From contig CAWFZT010000008.1 in assembly GCA_963820415.1 (NCBI GenBank), positions 558,001 through 622,000 of the forward strand: a DNA stretch of 64,000 nt, written 5' to 3'. The notes under the pieces are model-generated. The model searched no databases and was not told the DNA's origin. It saw only the letters and a program-made list of their open reading frames with translations. The position numbers and the translations under genes are program-made. Numbering within the stretch: the first letter of the stretch is position 1; each line of letters starts with the position of its first letter. This document shows positions 50,456 through 58,372 of this stretch, one piece after another. Source of the DNA: CAWFZT01 sp963820415. Lineage in GTDB: Bacteria; Chloroflexota; Anaerolineae; Anaerolineales; Anaerolineaceae.

Positions 50456-51435
50456 GTACAGAATTTACCATCATCGGGCTGGGACAAATTGGGGCGTCGA
50501 TCGGCCTGGCCCTGGCCAACCAGAAACCGCCTATCCACCGCATCGGCAACGACCTGGAGCCCGAATTCGGCCGGCGCGCCCAAAAGATGGGGGCGATTGA
50601 CCAGGTGGTTTTCAACATCCCCCGCTCGGTGAAGAGCGCCGACGTGGTTATCCTGGCTTGCCCGGTGGACGAACTGCGCGAGAACCTCAAGGCCATCGCT
50701 GACGACCTTCGCCCTGGAGCGGTGGTAATCAATACCTCGCTGGTGCGGGTGGCTGTCGACGCCTGGGCCAAAGAAATCCTTCCGCCTGACCGGCATTTCA
50801 TCTCGATCACACCCACCCTCAACCCGGCTTACCTCTCGGACACAACCGTAGGCCCCAACTCGGCCCACGCCGACCTGTTCAAAGACGCCCTGATAATCAT
50901 CACCACTCCCCCAGAAACGCACCCGGATGCGCTGCGGCTGGCTTCCGACCTGGCCGGCCTGCTGGGGGCCAAGCCTTACTTCGCCGACCCGATTGAAGCA
51001 GACGGTCTGCTGGCGGCTTCGCATACCTTGCCGGAGCTGGTGGCAGTCGCCCTGCTCAACGCCACGATCGATGAGCCGGGCTGGATCGAAGGGCGCAAAC
51101 TGGCCGGGCACGCTTACGCAACCGTGACCGAGCCTCTGCTGAAGATCGATGAGAACAAAGTACTTGGCACGACCGCCCTGCTCAACCGGGATAACGTGCT
51201 GCACGCCATCGATAATCTAATCAGAGCGCTGTACGACCTGCGTACGCAGATCGAGAAACAGGACAGCCAGGCTTTGAGCACGTTGATCGCCCACGCCCTG
51301 GAGGGACGCGTTAACTGGTGGGTAGAGCGGCGCGCTGGAATCTGGGAGCACAACACGATGGACTCAGTACCCTCGAGCAGGCAAATGCTCGGCCGCCTGG
51401 TAAGTTTTGGATCCAAGGATAAAACTAAAAAATAG
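50452..51435 (+). CDS. Prephenate dehydrogenase (TyrA)-like NAD-binding protein
   Basis: 327 residues. The Rossmann start is FTIIGLGQIGASIGLALA and the middle has VVILACPVDELRENL, GAVVINTSLVRVAV, close to prephenate/arogenate dehydrogenases. The usual HPMAG motif after the second domain strand is replaced by FISITPTLNPAYL, so the catalytic His-Pro pair is not seen. The helical C-terminal dimerisation region (ASHTLPELVAVALL) is kept. It may have another substrate. It overlaps the site-2 protease by four bases. Confidence 0.75.
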   Translation: MSTEFTIIGLGQIGASIGLALANQKPPIHRIGNDLEPEFGRRAQKMGAIDQVVFNIPRSVKSADVVILACPVDELRENLKAIADDLRPGAVVINTSLVRVAVDAWAKEILPPDRHFISITPTLNPAYLSDTTVGPNSAHADLFKDALIIITTPPETHPDALRLASDLAGLLGAKPYFADPIEADGLLAASHTLPELVAVALLNATIDEPGWIEGRKLAGHAYATVTEPLLKIDENKVLGTTALLNRDNVLHAIDNLIRALYDLRTQIEKQDSQALSTLIAHALEGRVNWWVERRAGIWEHNTMDSVPSSRQMLGRLVSFGSKDKTKK

Positions 51436-51445
51436 AAATTAATAT

Positions 51446-51694
51446 ATGGCGTTCTTCTGTTACATCCTCGAATGTGCAGACGGCACCTATTATACCGGCT
51501 GGTCGACCGACCCCTGTCGGCGTGAACGCCAGCACAACCGCGGCCGGGGAGCCCGCTACACCAGCACACGCCGGCCGGTCCACCTGGTCTACGTCGAGCC
51601 GCAGTCTGACCGGGCGTCAGCCATGCGCCGTGAACTGGTCCTGAAGAGAATGTCACACGTTCAAAAGCACAAGCTGATCCTCAAAACCAGTTGA
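51446..51694 (+). CDS. GIY-YIG endonuclease-like protein (UPF0213/YhbQ type)
   Basis: 82 residues, the normal size. CYILECADGTYYTGWSTD carries the GIY-YIG strands, RRERQHNRGRGARYT the catalytic Arg, and the last helix REL with Glu follows. Members of this short group cut branched or damaged DNA in vitro; the cellular role is unclear. It starts 10 bases after the TyrA-like gene. Confidence 0.9.
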   Translation: MAFFCYILECADGTYYTGWSTDPCRRERQHNRGRGARYTSTRRPVHLVYVEPQSDRASAMRRELVLKRMSHVQKHKLILKTS

Positions 51695-51786
51695 ACAGAG
51701 GAACGGACGCTTTCTGACCGACACGCCGCGCTGCGACGATCCATCGGCCCCTTCGACGCTTACCATCGAGGCGTTTAAATCGGGGT

Positions 51787-52338
51787 CTAGTCGCTGAATA
51801 CGGGCAGGTGGCCGAGGGAAATGATATCGCCCCACTTGGCGCGCTCGCCTTCGGTGAAGATGGCGGCTTCCGCCACCACCTGCGCTCCAGCTTTGTTCAT
51901 GATCAGGCGCATGCCCTGCAGGGTGGAACCGGTGCTTATCACGTCGTCCAGGATAACGACTTTCTTTTCCTTCATCAGCTCGCGGTCTTTCTCATCCAGG
52001 AAGAGGGTCTGCGGCTGGCCGGTAGTAATCGAAAGCGTTTCGGCCTGCAAAGCCTTGCCCATGTAGGGTTTGTAAGATTTACGCAGGATGACGTACGGCT
52101 TGTGAGTTTCGACCGAGAGCTCGTGGGCCAGCGGGATGCTTTTGGTCTCAGCGGTGACCACGGCGTCATAATCGATAGAGGATAGTTTCTGCGCCAGCGC
52201 CTTGGCGCATGCCGCTACCAGTTCGGTATCGCCGAGGATATTCAAGATAGCAATGGTCAGACCGGGCTTGATTTCAAACAGCGGAAGCTCGCGATGGATT
52301 CCCGCAATATCGACCGAGTAAGTGCTTCGCTTTTCCAT
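51787..52338 (-). CDS. Purine phosphoribosyltransferase (adenine PRTase-like)
   Basis: 183 residues from the ATG at 52338, preceded by GGAGGAAG. The PRPP loop is VVILDDVISTGSTLQG near residue 125, and the N-terminus has IAGIHRELPLFEIKPGLTIA. The central VVTAETKSIPLAHELS segment resembles the base-binding region of adenine and xanthine enzymes. It salvages a free purine base to the nucleotide. The specificity is not fixed by what I can see. Confidence 0.85.
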   Translation of the reverse strand: MEKRSTYSVDIAGIHRELPLFEIKPGLTIAILNILGDTELVAACAKALAQKLSSIDYDAVVTAETKSIPLAHELSVETHKPYVILRKSYKPYMGKALQAETLSITTGQPQTLFLDEKDRELMKEKKVVILDDVISTGSTLQGMRLIMNKAGAQVVAEAAIFTEGERAKWGDIISLGHLPVFSD

Positions 52339-52413
52339 AATGGCTCTTCCTCCCAGGTGTAGATAAGGGTAGTTTATCATAAAAACAAGGACAAAGCCTG
52401 TCTACTGTCACCT

Positions 52414-52788
52414 CTCTTATCCATACCTTATCCGGTCCATTTTCACCCTGCCTTTCACCCGCGCAACCCGCAGACCGCCTGGGTCTTCCCTATGGATGCC
52501 ACGGAGGTCTGGTCGCGCACCAGCCCGGGCGGCCGCCCGGCCGTTTTCCGTACAGATGACGGCGGCCAGTCCTGGGTTCGCCACGACGCCGGTTTTCCAA
52601 GGGACCATGGCTATTTCACTGTCAAGCGCCAGGCGATGAACAGCGACCGGCAGGACCCGCTTGGACTGTACCTTGGCACGACTGCCGGCCAGATATGGGG
52701 CAGCCGGGATGAGGGTCGCACCTGGGCCCAATTGGCCGAATACCTGCCGGAAGTCCTGGCCGTGGAGGCCGTCGTCCTGCCAAAATGA
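52414..52788 (+). pseudogene. C-terminal fragment of a BNR/sialidase-like propeller protein
   Basis: About 125 codons without a proper beginning; the frame is open only back to 52363. It carries HPRNPQTAWVFPMD, AVFRTDDGGQSWVRHDAGFP and GTTAGQIWGSRDEGRTWAQL, two BNR repeats and the typical last blade of glycosidase-like proteins about 350 residues long. The first two thirds are absent, apparently deleted up to the PRTase promoter. Its stop overlaps the MoaD-like gene as ATGA, as in intact pairs. Confidence 0.75.
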
Positions 52789-53042
52789 AGGTGCTCTTTC
52801 CATCCCAACTGCTATCCTACACGCATTCCACACAACTGCAGGTCGAGGGAGGCACGCTGGCCGAAGTTCTAGCCGTACTCGACCGGTCGTTCCCGGGCAT
52901 TCGCTTCCGCATCATCGACGAACAGGATCAGATCCGCCCGCGCATCCGCATCTTCATCAACCAGGAGATCGCCCGAGGGCTGGAGTTCGAGTTACAACCT
53001 GGGGATGAAATCCGCATAATCGGAGCCATCAGTGGGGGATAA
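52785..53042 (+). CDS. MoaD/ThiS-family ubiquitin-like sulfur carrier
   Basis: 85 residues of beta-grasp type ending in the diglycine AISGG that is thiocarboxylated or adenylated in this family. Segments FPSQLL, GGTLAEVLAVLD and QPGDEIRIIGAISGG fit. The coupled upstream gene is a BNR propeller protein, a recurrent pairing whose purpose is not known. No MoeB or MoaE is in the window, so molybdopterin synthesis is not implied. Confidence 0.88.
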   Translation: MKVLFPSQLLSYTHSTQLQVEGGTLAEVLAVLDRSFPGIRFRIIDEQDQIRPRIRIFINQEIARGLEFELQPGDEIRIIGAISGG

Positions 53043-53046
53043 CGTC

Positions 53047-53076
53047 TTGCAATTGACCCTGGTATTATGCTATAAT
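53047..53076 (+). promoter_or_regulatory. Promoter of the redox-signalling operon
   Basis: TTGCAA at 53047-53052 and TATAAT at 53071-53076 with an 18-base spacer, followed by an AT-rich leader with an AATAATTTTATTATTA palindrome. Drives the gene at 53179. Confidence 0.6.
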
Positions 53077-53178
53077 CTACCTTAGTAGTAATAATTTTAT
53101 TATTAGCCGTTACAACTATAAGCATTTTTCACCCGAAACAGGTCGAACGATATCGCCTGCTTTGGAAAGCAGGTTTAA

Positions 53179-54846
53179 ATGAATAAACCGGTCCTTTTTA
53201 TCGTTGACGACGACCCGCAGGTGCTGAATACGGTCGAGCGGGATTTACGCGCCCATTTCCATGGCGATTATCGCATCGTCAAGGCCGCTTCGGGCGCTGA
53301 AGCGCTGGAAGCTGTCCAACAGCTCAAACGGCGCAGCGCGCCCCTGGCGCTATTTCTGGTCGACCAGCGTATGCCGCTGATGACCGGTACCGAGTTTCTG
53401 GGCAAAGCCATTAAGTTTTATCCGGATGCACGCAAGGTGCTGTTGACGGCCTACGCCGACACCCAGGCCGCCATTACCAGCATCAATACCCTCGGCCTGG
53501 ACTATTACCTGATGAAGCCCTGGGACCCGCCTGAGGAGAAGCTCTACCCGGTGCTGGACGACCTGCTGGGCGACTGGAAAGCCAGCGTGCGCCTGCCCTA
53601 TGAGGGCATCCGCGTGGCCGGCACGCTCTGGTCGGCCGCCAGCCACAACGTCAAGGATTTCCTGGCGCGCAACCAGATCCCTTACCAGTGGCTGGACATC
53701 GAGCAGGACGCCCAGGCGCGCGCCCTGGTGGAGGGGCTATCCCCTGAACCCCCGCGCCTGCCGGTGGTCTTCTTCCCGGATGGATCGGCCCTGGTCGAGC
53801 CGGACCTGCACACCCTGGCCGAGAAAGTCGGCCTGCAGACCACCGCCACGCGGCCTTTCTACGACCTGGTGATCATTGGCGGAGGCCCGGCCGGTCTGGC
53901 AGCCGCGGTCTATGGCGGCTCCGAAGGCCTGCGCACGGTCATGATCGAGAAATCCGCCACCGGCGGACAAGCCGGCACCAGCTCGCGCATCGAGAACTAC
54001 CTGGGCTTCCCCAACGGCCTGAGCGGCGCCGACCTGGCCCGGCGCGCCACCACCCAGGCGCTGCGCTTTGGCGTCGAAATCCTCAATACCGAGGAAGTCG
54101 CCAGCCTGCGCGTCGAGGATAACCTGCGCTTTGTCAGGCTGGCCAGCGGGGCCGAGATCAACGGGCGCGCCCTCCTGATTGCCACCGGCGTCAGCGTGCG
54201 CCGGCTGGAAGCGCCCGGCGTCGAAGCACTGACCGGAGCCGGCATCTATTACGGAGCGGCGCTGACCGAGGCGGCTTTTTACCGGGGCAAAGAGATCATC
54301 GTGGTCGGGGGCGCCAATTCAGCCGGGCAGGCCGCTGTTTATTTTTCGCGCTTTGCCAGCCAGGTCAGCCTGCTGGTCCGGGATGTGTCCTTCGAAAACG
54401 GCATGTCGCGCTACCTGGTCGACCAGATCAAGGCTACCGCCAACATCCGGGTGGTGTTGAACGCCGAGGTGCTCGAAGCACACGGCCGCCAACGCCTGGA
54501 GGAAGTCGCGGTGGCCGACCGTGCCACCCAACAGGTGCAAACCCTGCCGGCGGCGGCTATGTTTATCTTTATTGGGGCGGCCCCACGCACTGACCTGGTA
54601 GGAGAAATTGTGCAGCGCGACCCGGCCGGTTTCATCCTCACCGGACTGGATCTACCCCATGAGGGCGACGGCGCCCGCCCGCGCGGCTGGACACTAGACC
54701 GCCATCCTTTCCTGTTGGAAACTTCGTGCCCGGGCATTTTTGCTGCCGGGGATGTGCGCCACGGATCGGTGAAACGCGTGGCTACCGCCGTAGGCGAGGG
54801 AGCCATGGCTATTGCCCTGGTTCACCAGTATTTAAAGACAGTTTAG
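53179..54846 (+). CDS. Response regulator fused to thioredoxin-reductase-like flavoprotein
   Basis: 555 residues. Residues 1-130 are a receiver domain: acidic pocket D10-D12, phospho-acceptor D62 in LFLVDQRMPLMTG and K113 in LMKPWDP. Residues 140-225 look like a thioredoxin/glutaredoxin-type domain without CxxC. From about 228 a flavin disulfide-reductase fold follows: FAD loop VIIGGGPAGLAAA, second dinucleotide site IIVVGGANSAGQAA and CPGIFAAGDVRHGSV. The usual redox CxxC between them is GIYYGAALTEA, so no disulfide centre exists. It probably acts as a phosphorylation-controlled FAD/NAD(P)H enzyme. The kinase gene follows after two bases. Confidence 0.9.
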   Translation: MNKPVLFIVDDDPQVLNTVERDLRAHFHGDYRIVKAASGAEALEAVQQLKRRSAPLALFLVDQRMPLMTGTEFLGKAIKFYPDARKVLLTAYADTQAAITSINTLGLDYYLMKPWDPPEEKLYPVLDDLLGDWKASVRLPYEGIRVAGTLWSAASHNVKDFLARNQIPYQWLDIEQDAQARALVEGLSPEPPRLPVVFFPDGSALVEPDLHTLAEKVGLQTTATRPFYDLVIIGGGPAGLAAAVYGGSEGLRTVMIEKSATGGQAGTSSRIENYLGFPNGLSGADLARRATTQALRFGVEILNTEEVASLRVEDNLRFVRLASGAEINGRALLIATGVSVRRLEAPGVEALTGAGIYYGAALTEAAFYRGKEIIVVGGANSAGQAAVYFSRFASQVSLLVRDVSFENGMSRYLVDQIKATANIRVVLNAEVLEAHGRQRLEEVAVADRATQQVQTLPAAAMFIFIGAAPRTDLVGEIVQRDPAGFILTGLDLPHEGDGARPRGWTLDRHPFLLETSCPGIFAAGDVRHGSVKRVATAVGEGAMAIALVHQYLKTV

Positions 54847-54848
54847 CC

Positions 54849-55892
54849 ATGGCTGGATATGAATTTTTACGCAAAGTGCAGCTTTTCACCGAGCTGCCGG
54901 AAGACGACCTGAAGCAGCTCTGCCAGGTGGTGGAAGAGGTGCGCCTGCCGGCAGGGAGTGAGCTGTTTGCCGAGGGCAGCCTGGGCGATATGGCCTACGT
55001 GATTGAAGAAGGCCAGGTTGAGATCCTCAAATCTTCCGACGGGCGCAACGTCCAACTGGCCGTACGCCAGCCGGGCGAGGTGATCGGCGAAATGGCCTTG
55101 CTGGAATCGATGCCGCGCAATGCCACCGGGCGGGCTTTGACCGACTCCGTTTTACTTGCCATCAGCCGCCAGCAGTTGAACGGTCTGCTCGACGCCAGCC
55201 CTTCATCAGCCCGAGTCATGCTGCACACCGTCACCCAGCGCCTGCGTTCGACTGAGCTGCTCCTGCGCCAGAGCGAGAAGATGGCCCAATTGGGCACACT
55301 CACCGCCGGGATCGCCCACGAACTGAATAACCCGGCCGCCGCCGCCCGGCGCGGCGCCGAACAACTGCGCCGCGCCTTCGCCGCCATGCAGCAGGCGCAG
55401 GTGCGCTTGAACAGTCTGTCGCTTTCTGCGCCACAGCAGGCGGCCCTGCTCGAACTGGACCGGCTGGCCGGGCAACGCGCCGCCCAACCGGCCGGGTTGG
55501 ATTCTCTCCAGCGCAGCGACCAGGAAAGCGCCCTGGAGGACTGGCTGGATGAAAACACCATCGATAACGCCTGGGAACTGGCCCCCCAACTGGCCGGCCT
55601 GGACTATAGCCCGGCTGAACTGGAAAACCTGGCGGGCGTTTTTCCTGGTCAACAGCTTGCCGTGGTTCTGGGCTGGCTGGGGATTACTTTCACCGTCTAT
55701 GGCCTGCTGGAGGAGATTGGGCAGGGAGCCACACGCATTTCCGAGATCGTCAAGGCTTTGAAATCTTACGCCTACCTCGACCAGGCCCCGGTGCAGGCCG
55801 TCGACGTACACGAGGGCCTGGATAACACCCTGGTGATGCTGCGCAGCAAGCTCAAAGAGCGGCGTCAGCGTGCGCCGCCAATACGCCGCTGA
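54849..55892 (+). CDS. Cyclic-nucleotide-binding histidine kinase, N-terminal part (frameshifted)
   Basis: About 348 codons from the ATG at 54849, two bases after the flavoprotein stop; a longer frame to 54726 overlaps that gene. Residues 1-130 are a CRP-type cyclic-nucleotide-binding domain (AEGSLGDMAYVIEEGQVEI, GEVIGEMALLESMPRNATG). The phospho-acceptor H157 lies in AGIAHELNNPAAAARRG, followed by a helical dimerisation region. The ATPase domain is lost because the frame shifts near 55860, after LKERR; it continues at 55870-56244. It should phosphorylate the receiver domain of the fused flavoprotein. Confidence 0.85.
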   Translation: MAGYEFLRKVQLFTELPEDDLKQLCQVVEEVRLPAGSELFAEGSLGDMAYVIEEGQVEILKSSDGRNVQLAVRQPGEVIGEMALLESMPRNATGRALTDSVLLAISRQQLNGLLDASPSSARVMLHTVTQRLRSTELLLRQSEKMAQLGTLTAGIAHELNNPAAAARRGAEQLRRAFAAMQQAQVRLNSLSLSAPQQAALLELDRLAGQRAAQPAGLDSLQRSDQESALEDWLDENTIDNAWELAPQLAGLDYSPAELENLAGVFPGQQLAVVLGWLGITFTVYGLLEEIGQGATRISEIVKALKSYAYLDQAPVQAVDVHEGLDNTLVMLRSKLKERRQRAPPIRR

Positions 55893-56244
55893 CCTGCCGC
55901 TCATCCAGGCTTACGGCAGCGAGCTCAACCAGGTGTGGACCAACCTCATCGACAACGCTGTGGATGCCATGGATGGCAAGGGTGAGATAACCATTCGCAC
56001 CCATCAGGGAAAGGACTGCGTGGTCGTCGAGGTTGAAGACAACGGGCCGGGCATCCCCGAAACCATCCAGTCTAAGATTTTCGACCCTTTTTTCACCACC
56101 AAGGCGGTCGGAAAAGGCACCGGTCTGGGCTTGAATATCAGCTACAACATCGTCAAAAAGCACCAGGGCGATATCAAGGTAATTTCCCATCCAGGGTTGA
56201 CGCGCTTTGTGGTCACCCTACCGCTCAATTTCGAAAAGAAGTGA
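55870..56244 (+). CDS. Histidine kinase ATPase domain (displaced C-terminus)
   Basis: 124 codons containing a full HATPase region: N box WTNLIDNAVDAMD, G1 EDNGPGIPE, F IFDPFFTTK, G2 GTGLGLNIS. It is the continuation of the kinase above; GVSVRRQYAADLPLIQ joins on to LVMLRSKLK with a one-base change. All ATP-binding residues are intact. The stop codon lies at the foot of a 24-pair hairpin. Confidence 0.85.
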   Translation: MRRQYAADLPLIQAYGSELNQVWTNLIDNAVDAMDGKGEITIRTHQGKDCVVVEVEDNGPGIPETIQSKIFDPFFTTKAVGKGTGLGLNISYNIVKKHQGDIKVISHPGLTRFVVTLPLNFEKK

Positions 56245-56300
56245 TTTTGAGGGTGCTGTGGTTGCGCAGCAACCACAGCACCCTCAAAATCATCTTTTTT
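56242..56300 (+). terminator. 24-pair perfect hairpin with T run
   Basis: 56242-56265 and 56269-56292 are perfectly complementary around a 3-base loop, followed by TCTTTTTT. The stem starts at the kinase stop codon, and the ribosome site of the next gene (AGGAGG) follows at once, so it would separate or attenuate the kinase and cyclase transcripts. Confidence 0.75.
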
Positions 56301-56312
56301 CAGGAGGAATCG

Positions 56313-56954
56313 ATGTCAGAGAATAATATAAACGCAGAGATGTGGCGCCTGATGCTGCAAGAGGGGGTTTCCCCCAAATCCAAAAAACTGATCACCTTTT
56401 TTAATTTTCTGCCGGGAGGGGCGCGCTGTAAGATGTGCGGAGTGCCCTTCCAGAGCATCGGCGGCGCGTTCATGCGTCTGCTGGGCACCAAACCTTCCAA
56501 TATCAACCCGCGCATGTGTGACGAGTGTGAAATTTTCGTCAAGAAACACATTGGCGGCGCCGAAATCAGGATGTCTTTCCTGTTTGCCGATATCCGAGGT
56601 TCGACCAGCCTGGCTGAACAAATGAGCCCTACCAGATTCCATGCACTGATCGACCGATTTTATGCCGCTGCCACCAACGTTTTGATCGAGTTCGAATGCT
56701 TTGATCGACAAGCTGGCTGGCGACCAAGTCAGCGGTTATTTTGTCAAAGGCATGACCGGGCCGGGATTTTCCCGCGTCGCCGTTCAGGCCGCCAAGAATC
56801 TCCTGCGAGCAACCGGGTACGGCAGCCCGGATGGGCCCTGGATCCCGGTTGGGGTGGGTGTGCACACTGGGGAGGCCTTCATGGGGGCAGTCGGCTCGGC
56901 GAATGGGGTTGCCGACCTGACCGCCCTGGGCGATGCAGTCAATATTGCTGCTAG
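56313..56954 (+). CDS. Class III nucleotide cyclase, N-terminal part (frameshifted)
   Basis: Starts at the ATG at 56313 behind CAGGAGG. About 40 residues in, a zinc-ribbon-like module has CKMCGVPF and MCDECEIF. Then the cyclase domain begins, SFLFADIRGSTSLAEQM with the first metal Asp and RFYAAATNVLIE. Near 56695 the frame breaks; everything after about residue 128 in this frame is out of register, and the rest of the cyclase continues at 56701-57102. Confidence 0.82.
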   Translation: MSENNINAEMWRLMLQEGVSPKSKKLITFFNFLPGGARCKMCGVPFQSIGGAFMRLLGTKPSNINPRMCDECEIFVKKHIGGAEIRMSFLFADIRGSTSLAEQMSPTRFHALIDRFYAAATNVLIEFECFDRQAGWRPSQRLFCQRHDRAGIFPRRRSGRQESPASNRVRQPGWALDPGWGGCAHWGGLHGGSRLGEWGCRPDRPGRCSQYCC

Positions 56955-57102
56955 GCTGGCCTCCAACGCCGGGCCGGGCGAAATCCTGGTCAGCCAGGAT
57001 GCCTACGCCGAGGCCGACCTGGCCCTGGACGGGCTCGACCGCCGCAGCCTGGAACTGAAAGGCCGCACTCAGCCGGTCTCCGTGGTCGTTCTGCGCGGCT
57101 AA
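56701..57102 (+). CDS. Class III nucleotide cyclase, C-terminal part
   Basis: 133 codons that continue the cyclase domain: LIDKLAGDQVSGYFV with the second metal Asp, VGVGVHTGEAFMG, and LTALGDAVNIAARLAS, where the Asp and Asn-Arg pair belong to the catalytic core, and ELKGRTQPVSVVVL at the end. With the frame restored both metal aspartates and the transition-state residues are present, so the enzyme should make cAMP or cGMP. The likely receiver is the cyclic-nucleotide-binding kinase just upstream. Confidence 0.85.
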   Translation: MIDKLAGDQVSGYFVKGMTGPGFSRVAVQAAKNLLRATGYGSPDGPWIPVGVGVHTGEAFMGAVGSANGVADLTALGDAVNIAARLASNAGPGEILVSQDAYAEADLALDGLDRRSLELKGRTQPVSVVVLRG

Positions 57103-57246
57103 TCGTGCGTGGCAAATGGGTAAGAAAGTCGCTGCCCGAGTTGTCAAGAAAATAACTTGCCATTGTAAAATGGTGGGCTATGGCAGTTCGAGAAACTGTA
57201 AGAGCGTAAGAACGGGATACTCGGATGCATCCGAAAGGAGATTTTT

Positions 57247-57363
57247 ATGAGTATATTATTGGTGATCGGGATTCTTTGGACTTTTACTGTGGCTGCTCGC
57301 CTGGTTATAGCCAAACAGGAATCAGTCAAGACGCGCCAGGCCGCGCTTTTCCTGCCCGTGTGA
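57247..57363 (+). CDS. Small membrane peptide with strong ribosome site
   Basis: 38 residues: MSILLVIGILWTFTVAARLVI forms one membrane helix (given as about residues 1-21), then a basic tail (AKQESVKTRQ) and LFLPV. AAAGGAG lies eight bases before the ATG, the best ribosome site in this region, which argues that the peptide is made. A terminator follows at 57455. No family recognised. Confidence 0.5.
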   Translation: MSILLVIGILWTFTVAARLVIAKQESVKTRQAALFLPV

Positions 57364-57454
57364 AGCGGCCGTACCGCGGGCGTTAACTTACTGGAATATA
57401 AGGCGTACAGTCAGCGTCTGTGTTTTTCGGAAATAGTTAGTCAGAAATCGGAGA

Positions 57455-57488
57455 AGGGAACCAAGCATGCCTGTCTTGGTTCCCTTTT
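57455..57488 (+). terminator. Intrinsic terminator
   Basis: AGGGAACCAAG (57455-57465) pairs perfectly with CTTGGTTCCCT (57475-57485) around a nine-base loop and is followed by TTTT. Ends the transcript of the small peptide gene. Confidence 0.8.
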
Positions 57489-57526
57489 AATCATGATTAC
57501 TCAGGGCCTATTCACTCGGGATCCCT

Positions 57527-57700
57527 TCAATAGTTCAAAATGATCCCATCACTCGTCATTGTTGTCAGGGCTGAGAAGGCATCTTGAGGAATGATGATCT
57601 TTGCATCCCATGACCCGACCAGGTTGTTAGAATTTGCTTCAACCGCCTGCCCGGGGTAAGCCAGATAGCCCTCCACGACCGCGCAGATAACGAGTACTAG
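57527..57700 (-). pseudogene. Truncated paralogue of the neighbouring secreted protein
   Basis: An open stretch without start codon, ending TGA at 57527-57529, encodes ICAVVEGYLAYPGQAVEA and NNLVGSWDAKIIIPQ. It aligns with CTVVMAFLAFPKGTVAA and KDWVGAWNVSITVV near the start of the gene at 57743-58222. Only the signal-peptide end and the first third of the mature protein remain. Confidence 0.55.
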
Positions 57701-57742
57701 TCAGTCACGTTTGAAATAGATGGATTGAGTTCCTTTCTCAGC

Positions 57743-58222
57743 TCAGGGTGTGGCGGTGATGCGTGTAGCGCTCATTGTTCCTGTATCAGATAAGACCGGG
57801 TTCCCGCTTTGATCCACCATGTTTATGGTGAAGGGACCGTTCCAACAGTCAGCGCGAGGATTGTAGCGTAAATTACCGCTGACCGTGCCTTTCATCCACT
57901 CGTTCGGGTTGGCGCTGCCGATCAGAAAGCTAAAGGTGTAGGCACCCCGGTTTTCTCCGGTGCTGACCCAGCTGCCGTGCCCGCTGGTCTCGAGTAGGCT
58001 GGGGGTTTCATCTGTCAACATGTTCCCATCGTTGAAAAAGCTCATGAATCCGGGAAAAGTGGCCTTTTGGTTCACGACGGTGATACTTACATTCCAGGCG
58101 CCAACCCAATCCTTCGAGCGGGCCGCTACGGTTCCCTTGGGAAAAGCCAGAAATGCCATCACAACCGTGCAAGCAACCAGCCCGGCGCACATAATCATCC
58201 AGAACGTTTTTTTGTTTTTCAT
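57743..58222 (-). CDS. Secreted protein of unknown function, lipocalin-like
   Basis: 159 residues. A basic start (MKNKKTF), a hydrophobic core and an AxA-type cleavage region near residue 34 form a signal peptide. The mature part has short beta strands (VGAWNVSITVV, FMSFFNDGNMLTDE, GAYTFSFLIG, GNLRYN) like a small barrel that could bind a ligand. The ATG follows GGAAGG. A broken paralogue lies just downstream. No named family. Confidence 0.65.
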   Translation of the reverse strand: MKNKKTFWMIMCAGLVACTVVMAFLAFPKGTVAARSKDWVGAWNVSITVVNQKATFPGFMSFFNDGNMLTDETPSLLETSGHGSWVSTGENRGAYTFSFLIGSANPNEWMKGTVSGNLRYNPRADCWNGPFTINMVDQSGNPVLSDTGTMSATRITATP

Positions 58223-58372
58223 CGCTTTCCTTCCTTTATTCCCTAAGTTTTCTCGTTTCTTTATCTAAGATAACCAACTGCTTCTTCGCATTCATTGGGC
58301 CAATGATCCACATTCCGCCAGCCTGCTTAATGATTTGAGCCTGCATAATTGAATAGAGGCAGGGTATTTACC

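Noticed and set aside
52417..52833. Minus-strand frame over the BNR fragment
   Set aside because: The plus strand carries two recognisable BNR repeats and a coupled MoaD gene, so the minus frame is a shadow.
54726..54848. N-terminal extension of the cyclic-nucleotide-binding kinase to 54726
   Set aside because: Cys/Arg-rich sequence read in the wrong frame over the flavoprotein end; the ATG at 54849 begins the recognised domain.
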